This document shows positions 51,201 to 64,000 of a stretch of DNA of 64,000 bases, piece by piece. The notes under the pieces are model-generated. The model was not told where the DNA came from, did no database searches, and worked only from the letters and a program-made list of their open reading frames with translations. The translations under genes and the position numbers were made by a program. The stretch spans positions 186,001 to 250,000 of the forward strand of contig JACATO010001142.1 of assembly GCA_018389105.1 (NCBI GenBank), in the 5' to 3' direction. The number at the start of each line of letters is the position of its first letter. Within the stretch, counting starts at the first letter, position 1. The stretch is from Nautilus pompilius. Taxonomy: Eukaryota > Mollusca > Cephalopoda > Nautilida > Nautilidae.

Positions 51201-54200
51201 GGTCAGTTTGGTCTATGGAATAATAAGATTCTAACACAATTAACACTTCTGGAGCCTTGGAGATGATGGGCTCCAATCTAATTATTGATTCTCAAGGGTA
51301 ATTTTATTGTTCTTCTTATCTAGATGACTTCCTATAATTGTCTGTCATCATCATGCATCACCTGGCTGAAAAACAAGTATCATAGGTAATCTTCTTGATG
51401 GGGGAGATGCCTGAATTCTTTAGGCAAAACAACTCTCTGCTGATTTTGAAAAAGTTTTTGCAGTAAACATTCAATTTGAAATACTTTTGTTTTTGTTAAT
51501 TTTTTGTAAACATCAATTATTTGTAAAATTTTGCATTTAGATAAAACTAGAATAAACCTGTTTATTTTGTGCATTACCTGGCAATTTTTAATATACAAAA
51601 GTAATTTTTTTTAAAAAATTGAGCTGTAGATAATTTGATGTCTGCATTGGAAGAGGGTCTGAGCAAGAGAGATGACTCTACACGAACTACGAACACTTTC
51701 CAGCTGACAGATGATTAGAATCTATCTACTCAATTAAATGCTGCATTTTTTTGTCTAGAAAAATAGAAAGCATATATAGATAAAGTAGACTTTTAAACTA
51801 TGAAGAAGAATGACAAGTTTCTGTATATGTGAAAGATGAATGCAAAAAAAAACAACAACAGATATTAAAGTTTTTAAATGTATAATTCCCATCTTTTTAT
51901 TGATGATAAGAATGGAATTACCCTTGTAGTTTCAAGAATTTTAAGGGACCTAAAACATACTATTCCAGTTCACAGAGTAACTCCTGCTGCAGTGCAAATT
52001 TGTAAAAATGTCATGGTAATTTTATAACGATTTTTAGGATTATTATGAGTATTACTCGGATAGCTTACATTTGTAGCTTTTAAGAGCTTTGTCATTTCTC
52101 GTGATGCCCAGCCGAGGTGAAGGTGGTGGGCGGAAGCATTTGGTCACCAAGTTTGTTAGGTTGTAGACATGGAGGTTTTTATCCTCTGCAAATTACCAAC
52201 GGAACTGCAGACTGCTTTGTGGTCTTACATCTTTCTAGTCCTCGTTGGTTGGTGAAAACAGAAAGAAAGAATTGCTGCAGGTCGGGTTCATATATAATGC
52301 TCATCATAAAAAAAAAACAAATGTTTTTATACGAAGTTAGTGAAAAATGGAATTGCTAAATCTTGTATTCAAAACAATGAGACAAATTAGCAAACGATGT
52401 AAAGTAGATATTGATGACTGCCATTACTCAGCTAAGACTCAGAATTACAAGAAGAAAACTAACTAAAGTCAAATCAATTCTTTATGTGAAATTGTATGTT
52501 AAAAAGAGACTATTATGGATGGTATTTAATAATGCTTTGTTGGTCCTGATTAGACAGTGTAAAGTTAGAAGTATAAACTTAAGTGAAAGAAGGAAAAGAT
52601 TACAATTTTCTCCATCATTGAGTTCTGACAATGTACTCTTATTAATGTCAAATAGTATATTCTCAGTTTGGGTCCACATAATTACATTAATGGAATTTTT
52701 CTGACAGACATGAATTATTTTATTATACATTAGTATGAAATACATCAGTTAGATAATCCTCTGATACATTTTTTTTTTCTTTTCAGTGCTCATACTTCGT
52801 ATTTTGTAAACTATTTTGTAATAAAATGTATTTGATATACAGATATTCCTAGTTCTCAGTCTCATCGCCACCATGTCTCTGCTTGTGCTGTCCAGCCCAG
52901 GTTATTAACTTTTCTGCTTCAATGTAAATCTACAGAAAGTTGTCCTACCGAAAGAAAACTCAATTTGGCTAACAAGTGGAAACAGATAGCAGCGTACTCC
53001 TTACTGCCATTGTGTTTTTAAACATTAATTTTAAATTTAGAATTATATTTTTGTGGTTACTTTTGTGCATGTGTGTGTGTGTGTGCGCGCGCATGGATAT
53101 CATTAGAATGGTGATAGTTTACTCTTAAATGCATTTAAAATATATGTACAGTGAGGATATATGCAAAAAAAGAAATTCTTGTGCTCTATCTATCTGTTAT
53201 TATTACTATTACTTCTTTTTTTGTTTTGAGACTGGCATTTTGTTGATGCCTTGAACAATGGTGATCAGATCAGACCCTAACCCTGCTGCCTTTGTCTATG
53301 TGTTTTTCCATCCCTGCAGTATTTTGAAAAATAAATATGTGAGAAACTGCACAAATGTTATGGCGACAAAGGTAGGCAAGAGATGGGATTATAGGTGAGA
53401 AACAAAGAAACTTTTTGGAAACAGGTGGTGGTGTGGGGGGGACATAGAAAACTTATTTCCATATCTAGTTAAGTTTTAATTGGAAGAGCAGGTAGTTCTT
53501 CATCACTATGCACACAGCATGTCTGGCAATGATGCAGGTCATATCAGACTCTGCCTATTCTTGGCCTTCAGTTGCAGTCATTGCTATAACAGTTAAGGGA
53601 TTTAGGAATGTTAAAGATGAGTACACTCATGTTAGTTATTAGCAAATGATTTCCAATGCTTCTAACATTGAATCTTCATGTAAGATTTATAAATCACAGG
53701 GATGTATGTGGTTTGTTTTTCAATAATAACTGAGAGCTGTTTGGAAGATTCAATTGTATAAATCAGGTTGGGGCCAGTCTTTTAGGTGTTTTTCCATCTA
53801 TGGTGAATGATCAGGAAAATTAAGATGCTTAACATTTTTTGGAGAGGTTTACTCTCATGCTGATGCATTTTGATATTCAATTCTTATCTTTGAGGTAGGC
53901 AGTCACTGATTCAGTGATGGACTGCTATGCTTAGAGTCTTATTGGGTTTGGCTTGGATTGGTGTATTTCCCTGGCACCATTTCTTCAAATCTGAAGATGA
54001 AGAGTTCTAATAGGGTATATTCGGGTACATGTGGTGGAGACTCTGTGAGTAAGTCTGCCTGCCGGCACTCAAAAACCTCTCAACCATTGGTTATCAACAC
54101 TAATACCTGACACTTTCCCTTTTCTGACTCACTGCTGTCCTTAGAGACAAAAAAAAATCAGGAGACATGGCTTTGACAAGATGATGATCTTGGATGTCAG

Positions 54201-56102
54201 AAATGAAATTTCTCATGATGTTCCTGATAGTCATTTCTGCTAATGCTAAACAAGCAACAAACATTTTTAAAAAATACATTTAGTAATTTTAATCACAAAC
54301 AACTAAGGCTTGTTTTGCAAATGCAAGAATTCTGATATGTGCAGATTTGCTGAATTAGAGTTGTGCATTGGTGAACAATTCAATCACTGGGAGCTTTTAG
54401 AAAACATGGTCTAACGATAGCCAGCCAGCTACCAGTTATTCCATGTTATAAAAACTGAAAGAAGATTAATGTTTGTTTTCCCATACTAGTGGGAAAGAAT
54501 TTGTGGAAATTATTTAAATGTAATTAAACCTTTGCAGCAAAATTGCATTTCAGTTACAGATGCTGAAACTAGTTAAGATGTTTCATGCAAAGTTAATTTC
54601 TATATCAGACTTAAGGTTAAAATCATTAGCAGTTTTGATCACAATACACCCCTTGGGTTATATAAAATAAAGGTGATAATGAAAGTGTGTTGGAAGGGGG
54701 AGAATAATGAAAATTGTACTAATTGGTCATTGGAAGTCTTCTGCTTTTAGTAAAAGAGTTCAGCATATTTATTCTGATGAACTGCAACTCAGAAGTACGA
54801 TTTAAAATGGTTGACAGGGTTTTAAAAATTAATAAAGATTAAATATATTGCTGTGTTAAACTTATTATTCAAAGATTTATAGAATTATTTTATAGTATAT
54901 CCTGGTGTCTGAATACCTTCAAATTTTGAATAGAGTCCGTCTGACCATAGAAGATTAAGTTCAAAAGTATAGAACTTTTTTTTTGTATCTGTCTACAAGT
55001 TGTGGGTGAATATTTCCAGAAAACTCCTTAATTCTGTCTAGTTACGATTAGCCTTGTATTTGTGCCTTAACAGGGTTAGATTTCTATCTTGAAAGCTTTG
55101 AGCTGATTGCCTTAGTGTCTGGCAAATGTTATAATAACACACTTCCATTGCTGCTCCACCAAGACAATTTCCTGGTGGGTTTTCTCACAGCAGGAAATTG
55201 TAATGTCAAATAGCAAAAGATTTTAACAGAACTTCATGTCAGGAGAAATTCTGATCCACTTCAACAAATCCATACCTGATCGTTCAAAAATTTTAGTTAG
55301 TTTTGTTGCTAAGTGACACAACACTATCTAGTTAGAATATTCCTTCAGCAGCAGGAAACTAATTCTCCATTCGCGGGATGATTTTCTCCAGCAAAACCTT
55401 GTTGATGTACTGGTCTTGAATCACTGTTCCTCTCACTATGTACAAATTTCCTGATCTTTTCGTACTTACAAAAAATAGACCAAATCTTGACATACAGATA
55501 TTTGGCAATCATTTGATGCTTGTCAAACAGACATATCTCCCTGTGATAGTATTTTAATCTAATTATAAAAATCAACAAGTGCATAGGATAAACACCTTGA
55601 CAATTCTGTGAAAATTCTAAAATTAGCATTTTTTGTATGATTATTATTTGCCTGCATATTATTTACTGTTTACAGTGTAAGTCTGTTATCACCTGTTATA
55701 AAAAAAATTTCTAAGTTTTGTTCATTCCAATTTGGACTCAGTACCAGAATCTTTTCCTTCCTTTCCCTCTGCATCAGTCAGCTTTGCCTGTCTTTGTGGA
55801 CATCTTTAGTCGTTTTTTAATCAGCTTACACCTTATTCAGCTATTGCTGTTTTCTGTTCCACAGTCCACGAGGTTCTTTTGAATCTTTTTTTTTTTTTTT
55901 TACAGTGGTGTTTCAATTTAATGCTTGGTAAGTAGATGCAGTGTGAAGATACATTCGATTTTCTATGACACCTGAACCTTTCCTAAGAGACAAACCAAAC
56001 TCAAATTTGTCAGCAATTTTCTGAATTCTCAGTATAGGTTTCTTTTTAGATCCACCAACTTTGTGGCAAAATCTTAAGAAAGTTTGTTTGTCTGTCTGTC
56101 CA

Positions 56103-56104
<2 letters not shown>
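48230..56104. other. Non-coding region, no supported gene
   Basis: AT-rich with A/T runs and a short GT/GC dinucleotide stretch near 53070-53092. The open frames here (for example 52411-52704 + and 55345-55629 -) match no family I know and have no convincing splice context. Confidence 0.6.
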
Positions 56105-56167
<63 letters not shown>

Positions 56168-56264
56168 TTGTAATAACGTCATCTCTCTCTCTCTGTAATA
56201 ACGTCATCTCTCTCTTTCTCTCTCCATCTCCCTCTCTCCTCTCTCTCTCTCTGTAATAACGTCA

Positions 56265-56317
<53 letters not shown>

Positions 56318-56344
56318 CGTCATCTCTCTCTCTTTCTCTCTCCA

Positions 56345-56382
<38 letters not shown>

Positions 56383-56426
56383 CTGATGTCACATATTTCT
56401 CTCTGTAATAACATCATCTCTCTCTG
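56105..56426. repeat. CT-rich compound satellite with a repeated TGTAATAACGTCAT spacer
   Basis: CT dinucleotide tracts are interrupted by TGTAATAACGTCAT at 56169, 56194, 56252 and 56310, and by a variant (TGTAATAACATCAT) at 56404. A longer sub-block with TTTCTCTCTCCATCTCCC occurs twice. Read on the other strand the spacer contains TGACGTTA. The Arg/Glu-rich - strand frames here are repeat artefacts. Confidence 0.93.
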
Positions 56427-56586
56427 ATTTTATTTCAGTCTAATAATTTTCACGTGTGCAATCTAGTGATGAGAATTTTGAAATGATATCGTACAGAGTA
56501 AGCATGTGTATTGCAATGGTACTGTGAAGATAAGTTTAAAAACCAAATTTCAGGAATTTTCATGAATTATAATTACTGTAAAAAGC

Positions 56587-56613
56587 TTTCCCTTGGTGAT
56601 TCTCCAAGGGAAA
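56587..56613. repeat. Perfect 10-bp inverted repeat
   Basis: TTTCCCTTGG and CCAAGGGAAA are separated by seven bases (TGATTCT). A hairpin or dyad site of unknown meaning. Confidence 0.6.
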
Positions 56614-59600
56614 ATCTTAAAACATTAAGATAAAAGAGCTCACTGAAATGAGTAGAAAGATTTTTTAATTAACTTTCTTGTTGATGTTTCTAGGATATTT
56701 GTTCTGTTGAGCTGAGCAAGTTCTAGCTTCTGGAGATTTTGATAAAGTAATCACAGACAATTTAATTGGAGGAACTTCTGGTAAACTGTGTTTTCTTCTA
56801 CACAGAGTATGAAAAGACGATTAGAACACTTAATATTAGACCAATTTAAAGAAAGATTGAGTTTTAGAATCACTTATTAAAAAAGAAAATCATATTAAAG
56901 GTAAAACTTTAAGAACTCCAACTAGGGATTTAAGATGAATGATTTGGTTTGGCAAAAGTGTTAGAATTTTTGGAAGAAGGAACAAGATGCTCAGCTATAT
57001 AGACAGTTATATAGTTTATCTGAAAATGCTTTAGCTACACTCTCCTCAAAAATGAAAAAAGGTTTTTAAAAAGCCTCTTAATAGTTTGTTAGGGTTTTTA
57101 AAAAAAAAAATATTTTACTTAATAGACAGGAAATAGTTGTGCTTAATGATGAGATTCATATTTTAAAACTGACATTAATGTTATGTTTCTGGGTTTTGTT
57201 TTGAAATATTATTGACATTTGGGAAGAACGTGTTGATTTATTTCAGTAACCTGCAAAACACTTTTTTATACAAAAGCTAGTGAGTATAATGGGATAAACT
57301 TTTGGAAATGTTTGAGAAACGCAAGAATGTTTATTAAACAGAAAGTTAAGGGAGGTGCAATGTCAGCTGCATCATCATTTGCCTAAGAAATTCAGAACTT
57401 GTAAAAGATACTGAGAGTGCCAGTGGTTTAGTTGTATACGTAAATCTGGGCTGAGAATCAGCTCATTTTAGCTGTGTATATAGTGCTGTGTTAATAGATT
57501 AAAACTTGTGCTTAAAAAAAGAATTTGAAAAAAGAAAAACGAACAGGTTTGTGGTGACTTTGGTTACGCTTCATTTGGAATATGCCCTGAGTCCCTTAAA
57601 ACATTCATACAAAGTATTCCATTGATATCACGAGATTTCCAAGCTTCAGTTTTTCAGAATAATCAGTGCATTTAAAGCCTATTCAGTTTTACAACAAGTT
57701 CATAACTTTAATTTAATGTGGGCGATGGCGATAAGAAATCTATGGAAAATGATTAACATCTAACTGATTAAGACTTATTAGGGATTGTTTGTTAGGCAAA
57801 TGGTCATTGATGTGTGGAGTAATCTCCTCACTAATGTTGTGTGGTTGAATGATTCAAGAACAAGGTGATCAAAACAAATTTTTATCTGAAAGAATTTACA
57901 AGCTTCCTCCAATCTTGGAGCCACTTTAAATATATTATTCTGCTTTCATAAAGAATGATTTTTGTAACAACCTGATATAGGAGCATTTTGTCGTTTTATT
58001 GTTGCTGTTAGAGAAGAAGCAATATAATAGATAACTATATCTCTTGTTATGCACTTTATCATATTTCCCCTTCAGGAATTTTAACTTAATTGTACTGTAT
58101 TATCATATAAGAGGGAAAAAAAATATGAAGGAACTCATTCTTCTGGATTGAAACTTTTTTATTTTTGCCATGGAATAGAGATTTCTAAAAATATATTAAA
58201 TCAACGATTTTCTCCTTTGTGTTTTAGATAAAGGGTCAGAGGCTTTTGAAACTGTCATTTGTTGATCTGGACAATGATACAGATGTAACACTATTTTCTG
58301 AGTTGTTTTGCTTGTGTCATGCCACCATGGTTTCTCAGAACAAGCTTGGCTGTTAACCTGAGTTAGCATTAGATCATCAAGGCTGTTTGGTTTTGGATTT
58401 TTGCCACATGATTTGAGGTGAATGGAGATCCATAGATTCTTCAGGATCCTTGGGCTTTGTTTTTGGTATGAATTAGAGGGAGAATCACGATCACTAGTTT
58501 TTGGTCATATAAGAGATTTCTTTTATGTCTCTATTCTTAACTGAATAATGTTTGTTCAGATAACCAGCAGGGGTACTGCTGTAAAAAGTTACACTGTTGG
58601 TGATGTGGAGTGCGAGAAACCTCAACGATAATTTAGCTCAATAACTAAAAAGATCTGTTTCACAGCTTTATGTATTTATTTTAGACAGCATACAGTTTTT
58701 AATGCGATTAGAATTGTCCTCATTGACATCTTCAGAATCAGTTGCTACTACTGTTCAAAAATTAATTTGTGAATTCTCTCAAATTCCATCCTTGGATCCA
58801 TTGAGGAGTGAAACAGAGAATCAGATAGGCTGAGACGTTTTTAAAAAACTGTGAAAAGTAACTTTTAAAACAGAGCATGCATTTGAAAAATTAAAATCTT
58901 TTGAGAAAAAGAAACATTTTAAAAGTTTGATATGTAAAGTATCGCTTTCAAAAAGTCAGTTTTTTGAAATGCCAGTGATGCCACAAGATGTGAGAAAAAT
59001 CCCACTCAACTCTTCACACTGCTGAGGCTCAGCTGAAACTGAATTCACCTCGCTAGGCTTGCTCTAGAAGAGTTGGTTGTGAAGTACTAGACTATTCTTC
59101 GGCCATTCACCTGTAGGCCATCTGATAGCGATCTCAAAGCTAAAACATCTGGAGTTTGTCACAGCCTACTGCAATGCTGCCAGGATGATATCATGACTAA
59201 TTTTAAAATGTAACTACAGGTTAAATAGAGAAAGAATAACTGCTTAGTTTTTTGTTTTGTTTTTACCAGCGTCTTATAAGGAGGAACGTAATTTGACTGC
59301 CCTTGTTTTGCTATTTAAAACTTAAGGGCAAAAACAAAACCTATAGTGAAGATTTCTTGATGGAAGATCTGCAAGTGTGTGCAATTTTGCAATTGGAACT
59401 TCATTAGTCAGTGAGACCTGTTCAGTTTATATTGCTGACATTTTATTGAGAAAACAACCTCAATATTTGATGCTGGTTAATGTGATTACTGGAGTTTAGT
59501 GAAGGATGTATATATTTTTTCTTAGTTCTGCTCATTTGACCTGGTCTGTACACTATACTAGGAGCTTAATAGAACCAAGTTGCTCTCAAACTTTGCAGTG

Positions 59601-59747
59601 GTGGATGCTCAAAAAGGCACTATGATTGAAAGACTAGAGGTGGATGTGATTTGTCTCCGAGATTGACTTGCCAGTAATTTTGGCAGATTTTTTTCTTATA
59701 AAAACATGCTTCTTTCTCTTTGTAAATCCCTGGCAGTATTGAGAAGA

Positions 59748-59750
<3 letters not shown>
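56614..59750. other. Non-coding region, no supported gene
   Basis: AT-rich. Some + strand patches (56800-57500) have a coding-like codon mix but many stops, and I could not match them. Confidence 0.5.
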
Positions 59751-59798
<48 letters not shown>

Positions 59799-59807
59799 CT
59801 GATGCCA

Positions 59808-59851
<44 letters not shown>
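59751..59851. repeat. Second CT-rich tract with a related spacer
   Basis: CT repeats interrupted by TGTACTGATGCCATCTCTCT. The spacer resembles those at 56.1-56.4 kb (TGTAATAACGTCATCTCTCT), which suggests a shared origin. Confidence 0.9.
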
Positions 59852-60888
59852 GCCTTCAAGAGCAGGTTTTGGGTAAACAGAAATAATCTAAGCATTCCTT
59901 TTCCACCAAGTGTCTGTTACTTAGAACAAAACAATTTCATGTTGCTGCAATTCAGCGAAACAATTAGTCTGGTGCGAATAGCTGTTAGGGCGGTGTAATG
60001 AGTAGGTTCTGTCACAAATGACACCATTAGTGACAGGTTGCTCTGTAGATTGATAGCCACCTTTTAAGACTTTTGTGTACAGCGTGACAGCTTGTATTAT
60101 AATGGTTTTTCATCAGAGGTGACATTGTTTTCAAAAGAATTTTACATTTTTGTATCCAGTGTGGATCTGTCGTTTAAAGTCTGTGTAATATTAGGATTTT
60201 AAGCAAACACATTTGTCTTTAAAATAAATTGCAAAAAAAAAAAAAATTCTATCAGTTTGGTATTATTTGCTATCACACGTGTTAGCTGTGAATATGCAAA
60301 TGCTCTTGTTTATTTATCTCTTTGCTTCTAAGCACAACTGTAGGTTTTCACCACAAGGTGTCATGACTGTAGTAAGCAGAGATCGAAAACATTTCTAGAC
60401 TGGTTTTAGCTTGGTTGGGTGTGTCACATGTCTGCCATTAGTCAGCTATCTCATCACAAAGCAGTGAGTAGCACCAGAACTAACCCTGGCCAGCCCTACA
60501 TTAAATCCACTGCGGCATCAGTAATTGTAGGAAGATGAGGCATACCGGTCATTCAATCTTTGCCGTAAAGGGGCTAAGATACCATTAACAGCTTGCTGCA
60601 GCATAGATGAATAACATCTCTGCATCCAAGATGCATAGGCCAGTCCATAACCTGTAACTTTATACATGTTTATGGTGATGTGCAGCTTAAAAGAATGTTC
60701 AAATCCAAAAGTTTTAATGTGTATCACTACTAATTATGATTCAATTTCATTGCCAAAATTATTGAGAAATAAACAACTATTCCTTTGTGGGCATCATCAT
60801 CTTATATTTTCAACATTTTATAATTAAATGAGTAGCGATATCAGAACCCATACAGACGTCATATAGAAAAATCTTGCATGGCTGATGC

Positions 60889-60911
60889 ATATGATGATGA
60901 TGATGATGATT
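60889..60911. repeat. ATG/GAT microsatellite
   Basis: About seven trinucleotide repeats. Confidence 0.85.
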
Positions 60912-61089
60912 AGCATCTTCTTGGCATGAGAACTCAAACATCACCTGTACTTGTTTGGATAGTTCAAGTTTCCTGAAATTCCTTTTGAATTATTGATATA
61001 AGAGAATTATTACAAAAATGTAGTCATGGAGTAAGTGAACTGTTATTTTAAATTGACTCCATGTTACTTTAAAGACATTATGTCATACG

Positions 61090-61360
61090 TCAGTCTGCTG
61101 TCTCATTCCTACAAGAGAGACAACCCTGGTGAGGGAACACCACACCGCAGTTATCTGCTAGGGAGTGTTGCCAATCCTACACCACAGGGGGCTTGGCACT
61201 TCCGATTTTAGATGTGGGAGGAAATCCATGCAGCCAGCTGATGAAGAGTGAGAAGAAATGTCCACAGGTACAGCCCAGTTGAGGCAACCCTAACTGGTAA
61301 TAAAACTTGGGCCCCTTAGCCTTAGCTAACCACTGGCTCTCCAACTGCCCTGCTCTTAAT
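61090..61360 (-). mobile_element. Possible degraded tRNA-derived SINE
   Basis: More GC-rich than its surroundings. On the - strand it begins near AGAGCCAGTGGTTAGCTAAG, which resembles a tRNA head with an A-box-like motif, and later contains the complement of AGATGTGGGAGGAAATCC, a core resembling the GTGGGAGGAAAC motif of widespread aquatic-animal repeats and the patch at 4511-4530. No clean ends or B box seen. Confidence 0.35.
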
Positions 61361-64000
61361 GGTTACTCCACACAATTCTGAATCACAGAATAAAGTCCAA
61401 AACAAATGAAGAGAACATGATGTAGACTATTACTGATTTGTGTATAGGATGTGTTTTCATGCTTAAAAGTGCCTCTCTTGTTTGCAGTCTTCTAGTCTGG
61501 TAATGCTGTGTTACATTTATTGCATAACACTATTTAGAGGAGAAACTCTGCTTTCTGAAGCCCTGATTTTTTTTGTTTTTATTGTACCACAGTTTATCTA
61601 GTTTGTTATCCTTGCTTTGTTGCAACTACAGTTTGAAAAAGCTTCTAAAATTTTTTTCAGATGATTTAAGAAAATGAGAGTTATCAGTACTTCATATCAT
61701 CCATCTGTTTGGTAGAGGTCGATGGCTTGACAGATCTAATTGAAGCAGAAAAAATTTTCAAAAAGCTCTGCTGTCTGCCTGTTTAAAAGATTGTTCAGCA
61801 TTAAGGCAACAGAATAGAACATGGATTTTATTTAATGTTTGTTGGTTCCCAGATTTTATTACCGTTCATAATATATACCACACTGTAGTCTACCGTTATT
61901 TTCATAAACAACTTAGTGCTTGAGTCAGCATGTTTGGTTTTTACATTTCAGGTAGACAGGAAGTATGTTCTTGAACAGGTGTTTTTTTGACTAATCTATG
62001 ATTACTGATTGATATCTGTATAGAATGGGAATCATGGACTTAACTGGGAGAGCCACCCTCACACACAGCACCATTGACAGGTTATCTATACATTTTAACA
62101 CGGATATATCCCTGGTCATCTGTGAATTACATAGTTAAGATGACCTTGTCAGTTTCCCTGTGAACCAACTTGTGAAAGGTGGTTCCCACTTACACTGACA
62201 AATACATAGACAATGTTAAGATGTTTAAATAATGATACTTTTTGAACAGTTCATACTACAAATGTAATAATCATTTTTTAAAACAGAACTTATGAAGAGG
62301 ATTCTGACAACTGTTTGGTAAAGTATTACAGTTACATAAAAGATAATCGGTTGCATTAGTAAACTAAAGTTCTCTATAAATCATTAGCTTGGCCCAGAAC
62401 ACCTAGTATGCATATGTTGCATATTTACACTGAGGCTATTTGAAAATAATATGGAATTTATGAATCAAATTAATTCAGTTTCTTTTGTATAAAAATAAGT
62501 CATTTGCATTTCAAACCAGCGTTTTATTTTCATTTTCAGATGTCAACATCTTTAGATAGCCTTTAACAAAATAATTTCACACACTATTTAATTTAAGGGG
62601 GGGAGAGCGTTCAATTTAGCCTTGTAATGGTCTGATTGCCATTCTAGCTGAATTAATAACCATTTTCTTCAGGAAACTTAATTCTTTAATAGTTACCTCA
62701 TTTCTTGGATTTTAGGTCACACATTGAGATTTCCCATTACACAAAAACCTTTTGAGCATTTTTACATTAATCACAAGGAAACACACAATTGAATTAAATT
62801 TGTGGCAGATGATGATTCAAATTTAATAATTTTGTTTCTTTAAAAGATACATTTAGGCTATAAAAAAAATAAAGGATAGCATTAAGTTTTGTACAAAACA
62901 CCTGACTTTTAGCATTTTAACTGCTGACGTTTGATTGATTTTGAAATTATCCTTTTAATATGCCTCAACTAAAAGATTTGGAAATAAGTATATTATATAC
63001 AGATAAATTTATACATAATTAAAATGTAAACTCTTGAATATTTAAAAAATGTTTTAAGCCAATTTTTCACTCTGAGAAGTTAATTAAATTAGTTTTTATT
63101 TGCATTTATTATTTTTCAACAAAAAAATGTTTTTAAGTTGTAGGTGAAAGAATCTGTTAAATAAGTTTCTGTACACTGATGATTTAGGAAACATTCCCAC
63201 AATGCTGTGCAACGAAAGCTTATCCCTGGAGTTAAATATGAACGCAATCTTTTCTGCCATAAATACTTTTTTCAGTTTCTTTCTCCAAGGTCTGAATTTT
63301 AAGCCCATATTATGGCTGAGTTCTTTTAGAACTAAGCAGCATTTTACCTTTCAGATGTTGCATTGTGGGTGTTGTTTTTTTTTAAATAATTGGTGGATAG
63401 AAATTTGTTTCAGATTCTATACGCTACAGCTTTAAGAAAATTGATAATTGAGTGATTTTGTACACTGGTGATCATAAGTGCAGATTGACTAATGAAATAT
63501 CCCATCAATCTACTGTTGCTTTGTACTTACATGTGTATTAGCATAAGACTGTTAGAATATCAAAGCATTAAAAAATGTCCCACAACTTTTTTGTTGAATT
63601 ATCCTCTATGCTTTTCATTTATTTTATTGGCCTCTATATACTTATGGCCACCAGTGTATTTATAGGTTTGTGATTTTCTTTTAGATAATAATTTATAGTT
63701 TTCCTGATGATGGCAAATGCAGGAATATTTTAGCTGCTAGGTGGTGTGAACATTTATTCATTTAATCTCTAAATTATGTGTAAATATAAAATATGTAGCA
63801 AAACTTTAAAAAAAAAAGAGAGAAAGTAATAGGATGTGGGCCAGTATTCTTGGTCATTGGCCAAGAGCCAATTCTAGTAGGTAAATAATGCATTTCAAAT
63901 CTTCCAGAAACAAAATTCTATCAGTGGATGAACTTAATGCCCATCATAAAGAAGCAAAACAAAGTTTACATGTCGTTCATCCTTTCACAATCAGTGTCAT
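61361..64000. other. Non-coding region, no supported gene
   Basis: AT-rich sequence. The open frames at 63096-63308 (-) and 63202-63435 (+) overlap on opposite strands and match nothing I know. Confidence 0.6.

Noticed and set aside
55913..56392. Arg/Glu-repeat open frames on the - strand
   Set aside because: Produced by the CT-rich satellite; the same applies to 59620-59895.

Overview
The window looks like animal nuclear DNA, probably from an invertebrate with an AT-rich genome and large introns. It has one spliced gene with GT-AG introns of up to 15.4 kb, many microsatellites and minisatellites, and decayed animal-type DNA transposons. I cannot name the phylum from sequence alone. A lophotrochozoan or a large-genome arthropod would fit.

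The only gene I can support runs on the + strand from 15764 to 41409. It is a rhomboid intramembrane serine protease of the RHBDL1/RHBDL3 (Drosophila rhomboid) type. Six exons (15764-16000, 31412-31554, 35224-35336, 36016-36116, 39235-39289, 41177-41409) join in frame into 293 residues ending in a stop. The oxyanion His and Asn, the nucleophile Ser in a GASGG motif and the catalytic His are all present. The first visible exon starts right after a good acceptor, with a segment that in vertebrate RHBDL3 lies just after the EF-hands. The 5' exons are therefore probably upstream of the window, and positions 1-15763 would be intron or upstream DNA.

Layout: 1-4845 has no supported gene, only a weak TATA/donor candidate and a SINE-like patch. 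4846-7517 is a 34-copy minisatellite of 77-79 bp units with a trimeric higher-order pattern. 7518-12929 has no recognised feature apart from an ATT microsatellite. 12930-13345 (-) is a Tc1/mariner transposase remnant, and 14120-14640 (+) is a hAT transposase remnant. Intron 1 (16001-31411) holds a triplicated 77-bp unit and an 18-copy minisatellite made of 46- and 56-bp units. Introns 2 and 4 hold long ATT microsatellites. Downstream of the stop are a probable 3' UTR, a tRNA-derived SINE-like element (about 43748-43935) and a fully delimited 2291-bp Tigger/pogo transposon (45937-48227) with inverted ends, TA target duplications and a broken transposase. 48230-64000 has no supported gene. It holds two CT-rich compound satellites (56105-56426 and 59751-59851) and a second SINE-like segment near 61.1-61.36 kb.

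I did not find a convincing new biological system. The most interesting items are the higher-order structure of the two minisatellites, the well-bounded Tigger copy, and the CT satellite with a repeated TGACGTTA-containing spacer.
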